This document shows, one piece after another, positions 1-8,649 of a stretch of 64,000 nt of DNA (position 1 is the stretch's first letter; each line of letters begins with the position of its first letter). Location: positions 372,001 to 436,000 of the forward strand of contig JAUPSS010000011.1 of assembly GCA_040285825.1 (NCBI GenBank), written 5' to 3'. The notes under the pieces were generated by a model. It saw nothing but the letters and a program-made list of their open reading frames with translations, had not been told where the DNA came from and did no database searches. A program made the position numbers and the translations under genes. This DNA comes from Eukaryota sp. TZLM1-RC. Lineage: Eukaryota > Metamonada: BaSk clade.

Positions 1-548
1 GTAGGATCCTTTTCTTCAGCTGCATGTATCTCGCTAATAACAAGATCTTCCCCCAGATCGAAGTCCATTTTGTAAAGGAAAGGTGTTGGATTTTTAGATT
101 TTTGTGAATTGTTCTGAGAAATTGGATACTGATTAAATACATTTTCATAGTAATTAGTCTCGCTCAGACTAATTTTAATATATGACTAATCATTATGATA
201 GAAAATTAGTTCGACTTTTGCGGTTGAGATAAACCATGTTTCTAATTATTTTTACCGAAACAAAAACTACCAAGACTCAACATAACATCTTGAATAGACA
301 CCGGTCATTAATCGTCTACTAAATCAGCATAATTAATTACAGCCTCATTTTCATGTACTTCAGTCAATACGGAAGAGACTGCATTTGTTGCACTTTTTAA
401 ACCACCAGTTTCTGTAACAATGGCTCAAGTGTACTAGAGGCAAATCGATTGAGAGCTTGGCTGGCAGCTTGACGAGCAAAAACATTGAGGATTGGAGAGC
501 CAGTGTTCATTAATGTAGTAATTAGTGTAATGCAACTGTTAAAGAAAC
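1..548. other. No gene recognised
   Basis: AT-rich sequence with only short open frames. No domain, repeat or RNA gene is recognised. The first clear feature is the 5'-truncated retrotransposon that begins near 549. Confidence 0.5.
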
Positions 549-1640
549 AGCAACGCAAGTTCAACTATTTTTGCATTAAATGAAGAAATTTCTACAATCG
601 ATGTAGAAAAATGGATTCGATGCTTTCCACAATCACCTATTGGAAATATTTCCCAAAAGAATTATTTAAATTTAAGATACACTCTTCGAACATTGAAGAA
701 ACGATTGGCTGGAATGTATGAAAAAGATCTTTATAAAAATATATGCTGCTGGGCTGTTTTAAATCAAGATCTCCACTCATTGTGATTGGAAAAGGGTGTT
801 TGTTAAACCCAGTCATCAGATTATTCACTGATTGTAACCATTGTACCACGAAGATTTGGACTGTGTGCCACTAATGAAGCGTTTGTAACAAAAATGAGAT
901 TATATTTGAATATCCCCATTAATCAATTATTATCAAAAGAAAAATGTATTTGTTCGAATTCACCTACAGCTCACTTTGCGTCATGTCATGAATTGTTCGA
1001 AATTGATAACTTTTCATTACATGATGCTGTGAGAGACATTGTTTTTGATATGGCACGAACTGCAAGAATTTCCTGTATCAAAGAGCCTCTGCTGAAGGAA
1101 AAACTGTCACTGAACAATTTTGGTTCTGATGATAGAGCTGATGTATACTGTGATTGGATTGATAATTCTGAAGCTGTTGTTGACTTTGTCTCCTGTAATG
1201 TTGCAAATGATACTTTGGTTCACAGAAGAAAACTTAGTCCTTTAAGTGCTCTTGAATTTAAAGCTAAAGAAAAACATAGAAAATATGACAAAGATATCGA
1301 AGAAGCTAATGCTGATAGAAATAGACCACTTGTTTTTATTGCTTTCCCATTTTCGATAAACGGAAGACTATCAGTAGAAGCAGGAACTTCTTTGAATGAT
1401 TTCCAAAAAATGGTGCAAGTACAAACAATGAAAAGATTTGATATTTGTATATGGCGCTCTCGGATTCAATTTGCCATTATTAATAGATTACCTCGGTTTT
1501 CAATCGAATACGAGAAATTTTAGCTAGACAGCAAGCAGATCAAGATTTTGTAGAGGAAATTTTGGTTCATTGAATTTTGTCCCATTAGTTATGAGTCAAT
1601 TTTATTAAGTGTGCAAGATGAATAAAAAATTTTAATTCAG
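549..1640 (+). mobile_element. LINE-1 fragment (RLE-type non-LTR retrotransposon), copy a
   Basis: 5'-truncated, decayed copy of the commonest non-LTR family in the window. It begins in the region after the reverse transcriptase, with homology to 15719-16000 on the other strand (residues like DVEKW and LRYTLRTL). It runs through the finger and nuclease domain to the shared 3' end, which contains GTCCCATTAGTTATGAGT. The junction between the RT tail and the nuclease domain is interrupted by stops near 783. The copy has the same orientation as the next fragment at 1919-2765. Confidence 0.8.
894..1523 (+). pseudogene. C-terminal zinc finger and restriction-like endonuclease domain of LINE-1
   Basis: Longest uninterrupted copy of the LINE-1 C-terminal region, about 209 residues. 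It shows CICSNS (CxC), an HELFE stretch where other copies read HALNC, and LHDAVRD. These match the CxC...H...C finger that precedes the nuclease in R2/R4/NeSL-like elements. Then come RADVY, VVDFV and KAKEKHRKYD, which fit the PD...D...K/Y arrangement of the restriction-like endonuclease used by those elements to nick their target. The conserved FIAFPFSINGRLS block follows. The C-terminus differs from the sister copies because the frame is lost after IEYEKF. It is a fragment of a larger RT protein, not an independent gene. Family placement is inferred from motifs only. Confidence 0.7.
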
Positions 1641-1918
1641 CGAACCATTTTTTAAAAGAAAAGGTTATGCTTAAGTAATTAACAATAATGGTTTTTCAGT
1701 TTGTGTAGAGATGGCCAGAGAGGACTGCTTTAGACATCAATTTAAATCTGGTTAATGACTGTGAAAAATATCTTCAAGATTTCAATGAACAAAGTACTGG
1801 TTAGTTTTGAGAGACAACCTTAGAATACGCATAGCCCTGATCCGTCCTGATCGGAATGAGCCATCGGAAGATCACGGTGTATCCACAAGGGTAGGACCTT
1901 CGATGTTGACTTTGTAGT

Positions 1919-2765
1919 TCATTGTTATTGGAAAAAGGTGTTTGTGAAAATCATTCATCAGATTCTTCACTGTTTGTGACCATTGTACCACGAAGATTTG
2001 GACTGTGAACTAATAATGAAGCGTTTGTAACGAAAATGAGAATATATTTGAAGATTCCCATTAATCAATTATTATTAAAAGAAAAATTTGTTTGTCCGAA
2101 TTCACCTCAACTCATTTTGCGTCAAGCTCTAAGATATTCTAAATTGATTACTTATCGTTCTTCATAACATGATGCAGTTTGAGACACTGTTTTTAATATG
2201 GCTAGAACTGCAAGAATCTCGTGTATCAAAGAGCCTCTGCTGAGAGAAACACTGTCATTGAATAATTTTGGCTCTGATGTTAGAAATGGTATATAATGTG
2301 ATTGGATTAAAAACTCGAAAGCAGTTGTTGACTTTGTCTCTAATTTTGCAAATGGCACGTTGGTTCAAAGAAGAAAACTTAATCCTGTGGATGCTCTTGA
2401 ATTTAACGCCAAAGAAAAACATGGAAAATATGACAAAGATATCAAAGAAGCTAATGCTGATAGAAATAGATCTCTTGTTTTTATTGCTTTCCCATTTTCT
2501 ATAAACAGAAGACTATCAGTAGTAGCAGGAACTTTTTTGAATCATTTTAAAAAATTGTTCAAGAAAAACAATGAACAGTTTTGATATCTTATCATAGCGC
2601 TTTCGAAATCAATTTGCTATTATTAATAGATTACCTCGGTTTTTCATTCGAATTAGAGAAGCTTTAGCTAGACATCAAGCAGATCAGGATTTTATAGATG
2701 AAATCTTGGTTCAATGAATTTCGTCCCATTAGTTATGAGTTTATTTTGTTAAGTGTGGAAGTTCA
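1919..2765 (+). mobile_element. LINE-1 fragment, copy b
   Basis: A second, more decayed same-strand LINE-1 copy, again limited to the finger, nuclease and 3' end. The nuclease block is readable in two frames around 2268-2584 (KEKHGKYDKDI, FIAFPFSINR), so at least one frameshift separates the halves. It ends with the same GTCCCATTAGTTATGAGT 3' end. The 1641-1918 spacer between the two copies holds nothing recognisable. Confidence 0.75.
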
Positions 2766-2804
2766 GTAAATATTCTAAACTTAATAACTTTTTTTAACTG
2801 GAAT

Positions 2805-3200
2805 ACTCACTGATTGCAATCTCCCGCTGATTTCTGGAGGCTGAGATGTCCCTAGACCAGTTGGTCTGACATCGAGGGCAATCGAACTCAGCGTTATTTA
2901 CCCTTCCGTCATCATGATATATCTTTCTATGAAAGAGCCTTACAGCAATTCACTTTTGCTGAGGTCATAAACTCGTCGCCCACTTTGACGTTTTCAAAGT
3001 GTTTTTGGATCTGTTTGAGAAATTTCTTTCTGGTGGATTTCACAGCTTGACGAGATGGACCACCGCCACCATTGCTGAACCAAACTATAGTGTTTTTTCC
3101 TTCAGACAAGCGTTTAATTTTGTTAATAAAACTAGTTAGTCCAACAAGTCTAGTTAGAACGAGTCTGGAGTCAATCAGTCTTATAGTTGTCAATTCAAAG
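2805..3200 (-). pseudogene. Fanzor (TnpB-like) C-terminal remnant, family A
   Basis: Read on the minus strand, 3193-2927 encodes a fragment with WFSNGGGG, VGDEFMTSAKVNCC and basic linkers. After one frameshift near 2930 the sequence continues with HRKIYHDDGR, CPRCQTNWSRDISASRN. This is the end of a TnpB/Fanzor RuvC nuclease: the RuvC-II glutamate lies in DEFMTS, then come two cysteine pairs (NCC, CPRC) and the RuvC-III aspartate in RDISASRN. The N-terminal half and the first RuvC aspartate are missing. The closest relative in this window is 36655-36980. It is a dead fragment, but the two aligned copies define a family. Confidence 0.7.
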
Positions 3201-3476
3201 TAAAGTTCGTTTCAAACGTTTATTAATGATACATATCGCTCAAGGTGAACATCATGAGGGAATCTTTGGAAGAATGCGAAAACAAAATTTTTACTGCTTG
3301 TTGTAAATGATACTTTTCACAAAATAGAAGATTTTCTAAAGTTAGTGTGAGCTAAATCGGCAGAACAGAATAGATAACTACGAATCAAACATTCATTAAC
3401 TTTCAATAAAGAAGAAAGGATTTTGACAGAGTAAACAATTACCTTACAGTTATCCAATCGCTCAAATTTTCACACA

Positions 3477-3700
3477 CATTTTCTTCTAATATCAACGAAT
3501 GGAGATTTTGATCTAAAACAGCTGACCAGAATTTATTTTAAAAAATCATTTTCATACATTTTGGCCATTCGTTTTTGTAAAGTTCGTGGCGTGTATTTTT
3601 GATTCAAGTATTTTTTTCATGGATATAGCCAACATGTGATTGGGGAAAGCATCGACTCCATTTTTCTACATTGCTTTTTAAATTTTTTTTAATTGAAACC
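3477..3700 (-). mobile_element. LINE-1 fragment, copy c (region after RT)
   Basis: Minus-strand remnant matching the post-RT region of LINE-1 (compare 15740-15930): the stretch around the MYEKDL and DVEKW codons is recognisable at nucleotide level. It sits on the wrong side of the C-terminal remnant at 3895-4175 for one co-linear copy, so the locus is rearranged or holds two insertions. Confidence 0.6.
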
Positions 3701-3790
3701 CCTTCCTCGTTAAGTTAACTCCATTTTGAATAGTATTACGGTTTAAGTTTATAACAAGCGAGTTGTTATGCAAGTGAATAGCAAAAATTT
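3700..3790. repeat. Dispersed repeat shared with 16935-17015 (inverted)
   Basis: The reverse complement of this stretch contains AACTCGCTTGTTATAAA and TTCAAAATGGAGTTAA, both also present at 16935-17015 on the plus strand in the same order. In both places it adjoins non-LTR fragments. It may be a 5' untranslated part of a LINE or an unrelated small element; no coding potential is seen. Confidence 0.55.
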
Positions 3791-3894
3791 CCCGTCATTC
3801 AATTGATGGTGTTTGAGCAGGTAAAAACATTTGTTAAGGTTTTTGGTTGAGTTTTAAAAGGTGATTGTTCCAGGAATAAATTCATTTTAATTGA

Positions 3895-4175
3895 AAGCCT
3901 CTACAAAATTTTGATCTGCCTGTTTTTTCGCCATTGCTTCCCTCATTCGATAAAAGAACCGCAGTAGTCTATGATCGACAAAAAAAGTCATCAAATCATT
4001 CATTGTTCTTTCTTCAACCAATTTTTGGAAATATTTCAAAAAAATTCCTGCTTCTACTAATAGTGTTCCGTTTATAGAAAATGGGAAAGCATTAAAACAA
4101 GTGGTCTGTTTCTATCAGTATTAGCTTCTTCCATAACTATGTCATATTTTCTATGTTTTCTACAACAATGTTTTC
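3895..4175 (-). mobile_element. LINE-1 fragment, copy c (C-terminal end)
   Basis: Minus-strand remnant of the LINE-1 nuclease C-terminus and 3' part. It shares a long identical stretch with copy e near 21780 (TTTTTTCGCCATTGCTTCCC and beyond), so these two belong to one subfamily distinct from copies d and f. Confidence 0.65.
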
Positions 4176-4770
4176 ACCAAAATTTACAAAATTTACAAGA
4201 GTAACAACTTGGTTTAAATACAGAAAAATTGAGTTCAAAAAACTAATTTTGTGCCAATCACTGTTTCGTCTTATTCATTTCTAAAATTTGAAGCGACATT
4301 ATTAACAAAGTATTTTGCCCTACCTCTACATCGTTCCACACAGAAAATGTCGTAGTAAAATGTACTAATGTTATCATTATGAGAGTACAACAATTGTGGA
4401 CAAACTAAGAACCCGCATGTTGGTTATTGTTTTTATTTTTTTCCCAAATAGATAAAAGTTTTTTTCTGGAAAAATGGAAATTCTCAAATTTTGAGCTGAG
4501 GGTTAAAAATCTTCCAGAACAGGCGCCCAGAAGTCGAAAATGGGTTGACAAGTGTAAAATTTGATAGATGAGCTGTTTATTCTCACTACATAATAGACAC
4601 CCACTTTGTGTCACGTGTATTCACTAGGTTTTGTGCACTTAACTCACTATTGACCCCTGTAGCGGTGCAGCAAATTCGGACAGACCTTCCTTTGCTCACC
4701 GAAATTTGTCATGAAGCTTCTTTATTGCTTCAATCTTTTCTTCTAAATTTTCCGTTGGCATCTAGAGCTT
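4176..4770. other. No convincing gene
   Basis: AT-rich. A minus-strand frame of 69 residues (4614-4405) has a GCLLC stretch followed by histidines, but no recognisable family. The part next to 4770 may be the left end of the Fanzor element that follows. Confidence 0.35.
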
Positions 4771-4772
4771 GA

Positions 4773-5186
4773 GTGGAAAAGGATGTATGGTATCTTTTTA
4801 TGACCGTCATCACCACTGGTTCTTTTCCAAAGCCTTCCACCTCCAAAGGACAACGCCAATTACTCCATATCTTTTACAGTGGATTTCTTCCTGAATGCCC
4901 ACAAGACAGGTCTCTTGTTTCTTCATGGGAAGATTCTTTAGTACCTTTTAGAAATTCATTCAACCTTTTTCTCAATGCGTGGTTGCAGTTCCAGAATTGT
5001 ATTTTTATCAACAATAAAGGGCTTTTTCCTCATCTTGCTTGTCGGGCTCGTCATTTGGCGTCCAACGTTAAGACAAGTTTACCTAAAATATGTCAATCCC
5101 GGACACAAAACTTTATTCGTGCTCATTGTAGAGCTCTAGATAAAACAAATGTCTTTGTCAATTATATTCTCTCTTTTGCCAGATGA
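4773..5186 (+). pseudogene. Fanzor N-terminal part
   Basis: N-terminal segment of the Fanzor locus, about 137 codons. It is recognised because it is repeated at the right edge of the window (63764-64000) and leads in the correct order into the Fanzor core. Both copies encode ACRAR, LASNVKTS, RAHCRALDKTN and VFVNY. This helical, basic style is typical of the N-terminal region of TnpB/Fanzor proteins, although this segment alone would not identify the family. The frame closes at a TGA near 5184. In the other copy a +1 reading continues as LLPDEPLAQPEEVV, which shows that both copies carry the same frame break. The start codon is uncertain. Confidence 0.55.
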
Positions 5187-5300
5187 ACCACTAGCCAACC
5201 CGAGGAAGTAGTTGTTGATTCTGTTCTCAAACACTACATCGATTTCAATCTAAATAATTCAAGAGAATGATTCTTTGTATTAAATGTATGTAGGTTTATC

Positions 5301-5954
5301 TTGAACTTCCTTCAAAGATTTCCTACCACTGCTTCCCTACTGTTTTCACATGATAAAATCACCTTTTCATCAAAGGAAATTGGTGAGCTTTTTCTCTTTA
5401 ATCTTAAAATTTCACAAAATTTACTCACTTTCGTTTTTCATATGCATTGCTGGAAGAGTACTTTTAGAATGATACCTTTAGCTTCTTATAAAGGTTCTCA
5501 ACTTCATGAGGTACCTTCACATGTTTTCCAATCTGTGAAAAAATTCCCACTTATTGAAGGATCATCTTCCGAAACAAAGTTTATCAAAAATACATGTCTG
5601 AAACGAATATTCAAACAATGTCCTTACCAAAAATTTAATATCAACAGAAAAAGTTTGAAAAATAGATTTAAAAAATTCATATTGAAAACTAATGATAATA
5701 AACTGCTTTTGACCTTTGAAGGTACAAGTAATGACTCAGAAAACACAGATGAGCTGGATGAACCACCGAAAAAGAAAAGAAGATCAAAAAATGAAATGAA
5801 AAGTGACCCTGATGCTAACAAGACCAGAGAAACACAGTGGAAGGGCACTAAAAAATGCCCCGTCGAAGACGTAGACATCCAGTCGCAATTTTACCTGAAA
5901 GGCCCCTTGTTGGCGTTGATCTGGGACAATCTAGATTATGTGGTTACTCCTTAA
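5301..5954 (+). pseudogene. Fanzor central part with nuclear localisation signal
   Basis: About 217 codons in the same frame as the segment that ends at 5186, separated from it by two TGA codons. It has FRMIPLASYKGSQLHEV, which fits the pre-RuvC core segment of Fanzor/TnpB proteins (F.+.PL.S.+..H). An acidic and basic linker with PPKKKRRSK follows, a near-perfect monopartite nuclear localisation signal, as expected for a nuclease acting in a eukaryotic nucleus. The RuvC part starts in another frame inside the end of this ORF (from 5855), so a frameshift lies near 5850-5880. I saw no intron that would repair it. Confidence 0.6.
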
Positions 5955-6544
5955 CTGCTAATCAATGTGGAGTTATCCCTTGTCCAACTGGCAGGACATA
6001 CATGACAAAACCTTCACATAGTAAACACTCTCCCAACCAATATTCCGTTCAAAATTTCAACCAATATTTGAACCATTGGAATTTGGTCAGGAGGAAAGTG
6101 TTTTTGGAAAGTAATCGCCAGAAATGGAAAATAATTAAATTTGATAACCGCAGACGAAAAGAGAGACGGTTCCGAGAGAGTCTCAACAAATTTCAAAGGC
6201 TGGCTGGACATCCTGATAAACTCTATCTTGCTGTGGGTTCTGCTAATTTCCCTTCTCATTGCCGAAAAGTCAATCGATATGGATCAGCAAGGGCTTTCAG
6301 AAAATGGTTGTGTCATCAAAAGGACGTGAAGCACTTGTCAACCAGTGAATTTAATACCAGCAAACTGTCAAGTTGTTGCATGACCGAGAATATTCAAGCA
6401 GGCGTATGGCAGATGCGTATTTGTACTGAGTGTCAAATAGTATATGACAGAGATATTTCCGCTGCAAAAAATATTCAAATCAAGAAGAAAGCGGAATTGT
6501 GGCCGGAAAGATACATTTGCCCAGATGATCTGTTGAGGAGATGA
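5855..6544 (+). CDS. Fanzor RuvC nuclease domain (eukaryotic TnpB homologue)
   Basis: A 229-codon frame holding the whole catalytic part of a Fanzor, the eukaryotic homologue of TnpB that uses a transposon-encoded guide RNA to cut DNA. RuvC-I is VGVDLGQS with Asp22. A basic helical region follows, then LYLAVGSANF, equivalent to the conserved glycine-rich strand before RuvC-II. SEFNTSKLSSCC gives the RuvC-II Glu165 and the first zinc ligands (Cys174, Cys175), and RICTEC gives the second pair (Cys190, Cys193). DRDISAAKNI gives RuvC-III Asp200. All three acidic residues and four cysteines are present, so the domain looks uninactivated even though the upstream part is in another frame. Compared with related fragments, the first cysteine pair is adjacent (CC) rather than CxxC. 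Family assignment is firm from the motif order. Activity is unknown. Confidence 0.8.
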   Translation: MPRRRRRHPVAILPERPLVGVDLGQSRLCGYSLTANQCGVIPCPTGRTYMTKPSHSKHSPNQYSVQNFNQYLNHWNLVRRKVFLESNRQKWKIIKFDNRRRKERRFRESLNKFQRLAGHPDKLYLAVGSANFPSHCRKVNRYGSARAFRKWLCHQKDVKHLSTSEFNTSKLSSCCMTENIQAGVWQMRICTECQIVYDRDISAAKNIQIKKKAELWPERYICPDDLLRR

Positions 6545-6657
6545 GTGGGGAACCTGAGCAAACAGAAACACAAACTTTGGAAAAACTGATACTCTATTTT
6601 GATTTTTTTAATTTTTTAATTTTTTTGAAAATCTTTTGAGACTGATCTACAAATACC

Positions 6658-6891
6658 TTAGTAGCATTTGGTAGATCCACTTAGATACATCAAGTCGCGA
6701 GGCTTTGTTCTGTGAAAGCAGTAGGTGTATTTAAGTGAGGTAGCCCATTGATGAAGATCATGATTGTCTTTGTCAAATGACGCTACATGTCTCTTACAGC
6801 CTGTGAGTAGACATTGAGAAAGTTGAAAACAGGAGTGAATTTCACAGGAGAATACATGATTACGGTAATTGAAAGCAGAAATAGAAGACAT
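6658..6891 (-). other. Possible small Cys/His-containing ORF
   Basis: A 77-codon minus-strand frame between the Fanzor and the CPBP-type gene, divergent from the latter by about 50 bp. It has several cysteines and histidines (CEIHSC, CLLTGCKRH) but matches no family I know. It may be spurious. Confidence 0.2.
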
Positions 6892-6941
6892 CTGCCATCT
6901 AATCTTGATATCCTTTTAATCTTCTAATCTTCTTCCACATT

Positions 6942-7829
6942 ATGCCCATTGTGACGCTTTCTGATTTACAGCAACGGGAGTTCCCTAATCCGTATCGATC
7001 TTCAAATACTCAACGAATGAATGTGTTCGGCCATACTGTTGATTTTGATACTCCAAAAGAACACGACAAGAAGACCCTCTTCACTATATTTTCAGTTTTG
7101 TTTGTTTTGGCTTTAGTCATACTTTCTTTGTTTCGTGCGGGATTATTCTCCCAGTTGCTGGAAAACTCAGAGTTTTTGCTTAATGGTATCGTTATTATGT
7201 ACACCCTCTTATCCATATCTGGTTTTATTCTGTTCAAGCACTACAATCTACAATCAAAGGACATATCTGCGGGACCAAAGGAGGATGTGGTTGATGCACT
7301 GACTGTTTATGGTGTTATTTATACTTTTGTTAATTTAATTGGATTGTTACTGCCTACTCAGGCTCCTCTTTTTTGGTCTTCACCCCTCATTTCAAAATTT
7401 GGTCTTTATTTTGGTTATTTATTGAAATCTGTTTTCGAAGGTTTTGTTTACCGTGGTTTTTTCAATATTCAAATCTTAAAACACAGTTTCAGAAAATATG
7501 GTCAATCTCCAAAAGGGTACTACCTTGGCCTTTTATTTGGTCACTTAGTCTACACTGTGGCAAATATTCCATTTCTGTTTCTGGAGTTTGATCTTAGTTT
7601 TTTAGTTTTAGCTTTCCTCATATACTTTTTGAGCACAATTTATCTGGTTTTTATCCACATGATTACTGGAAATGTTTATGTTTCGATTGCGATGCAAATG
7701 CTCTATACCGTACCCGCGACGCTGACAACAGATGATAACACAGCCAGGATTCCCCTTTTCATTTGTTTAATTGGTATCATGTTTGGTTGGAGGTATCTCC
7801 CTTTTGTGAATCGAAGAAATACTACCTGA
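6942..7829 (+). CDS. CPBP (RCE1/abortive infection-type) membrane protease-like protein
   Basis: A 295-residue polytopic membrane protein. After about 45 soluble residues there are roughly seven or eight hydrophobic segments. The C-terminal half carries the CPBP signature: FEGFVYRGFF corresponds to motif 1 (EExxxR, here Phe-Glu with Arg kept), FGHLVYT to motif 2 (FxxxH), and TGNVYVSIAMQMLYT to the last motif, normally TGS...H..xN. The histidine and asparagine of that motif are replaced by Gln and Tyr. The family includes the CAAX-processing protease RCE1 and many prokaryotic homologues that cut substrates within the membrane. The changed third motif and single motif-1 glutamate leave activity in doubt. 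The start follows a pyrimidine-rich leader. Intronless. Confidence 0.65.
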   Translation: MPIVTLSDLQQREFPNPYRSSNTQRMNVFGHTVDFDTPKEHDKKTLFTIFSVLFVLALVILSLFRAGLFSQLLENSEFLLNGIVIMYTLLSISGFILFKHYNLQSKDISAGPKEDVVDALTVYGVIYTFVNLIGLLLPTQAPLFWSSPLISKFGLYFGYLLKSVFEGFVYRGFFNIQILKHSFRKYGQSPKGYYLGLLFGHLVYTVANIPFLFLEFDLSFLVLAFLIYFLSTIYLVFIHMITGNVYVSIAMQMLYTVPATLTTDDNTARIPLFICLIGIMFGWRYLPFVNRRNTT

Positions 7830-8649
7830 GCAACATTAGCTTGCTGTTGCCATCTTGTAAATAAATTGAGACTCTTTTGATCTACTTTGTCAATTTTTTC
7901 AGATATTATAACGGTTTTTGGCATAGACACCTGTATTTGAAAACATCAAAAACGTTGTGGAACACTGAAAGTAAATTCAAATGAAATTGAGTCGAGGATG
8001 CTGGTTTAGTAGAACATTTTAAATAATGTTATTCCTCTTCGTTTGTCTCCAAATTTACTATTGTTTTCCTTTTGCCGAAAAATTGGTTGGTGAGCAATAT
8101 AGCAGAAGTGGTGGGAATAGCAATAAAACTGTGAAATAGCTGTGTTTAACAAAGAACAGTTTCTTTCTCAGTTCTTGCTTTAGCTTCTTTCAAATAAAAA
8201 ACAAATTTCTTTCAGAACTTCCAAATTCTTTATATTCGAATGTTTGATTGCACTTAACGGTTGTGGATAAAGCAAAGGAGGAGACCTACAATTGAATCGC
8301 GCATTCACAAATAAATGTAAATGAAATGTGTAAGAAAACAACTGACTCGATACGTTTTGAATGGACAGAGCTGATGCATATTTCAAAAACTATTTTGAAG
8401 AGTAAAACTGATTGAGAAGTGTACATTGAGTACTCACAGTAAGTCCTGTTGAATGAAATAGACTTGATTTATTTTGGTATTCAAATTAATACCTTACAGG
8501 TATGAAGTAGAGAGTAAACTGGAGTAAAGTAGAAGCAAAAAGGAGCACTAGATAATGGAAGGACGCTTGGAGTGGATGTCACTGATGACTAAGTCAAATC
8601 TCATTTCCTCACAATTTGTAAATGTGAAAAATGATTGTTCATCTTTTCA
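7830..8649. other. Intergenic, no gene recognised
   Basis: About 820 bp between the CPBP-type gene and coronin. Short frames on both strands have no recognisable features. It presumably holds the 3' end of one gene and the promoter of the next. Confidence 0.45.

Noticed and set aside
5120-5190. A 32-nt GT...CAG segment in the Fanzor N-terminal part as an intron
   Set aside because: Splicing it leads to a stop within three codons in both copies, so it does not repair the frame.
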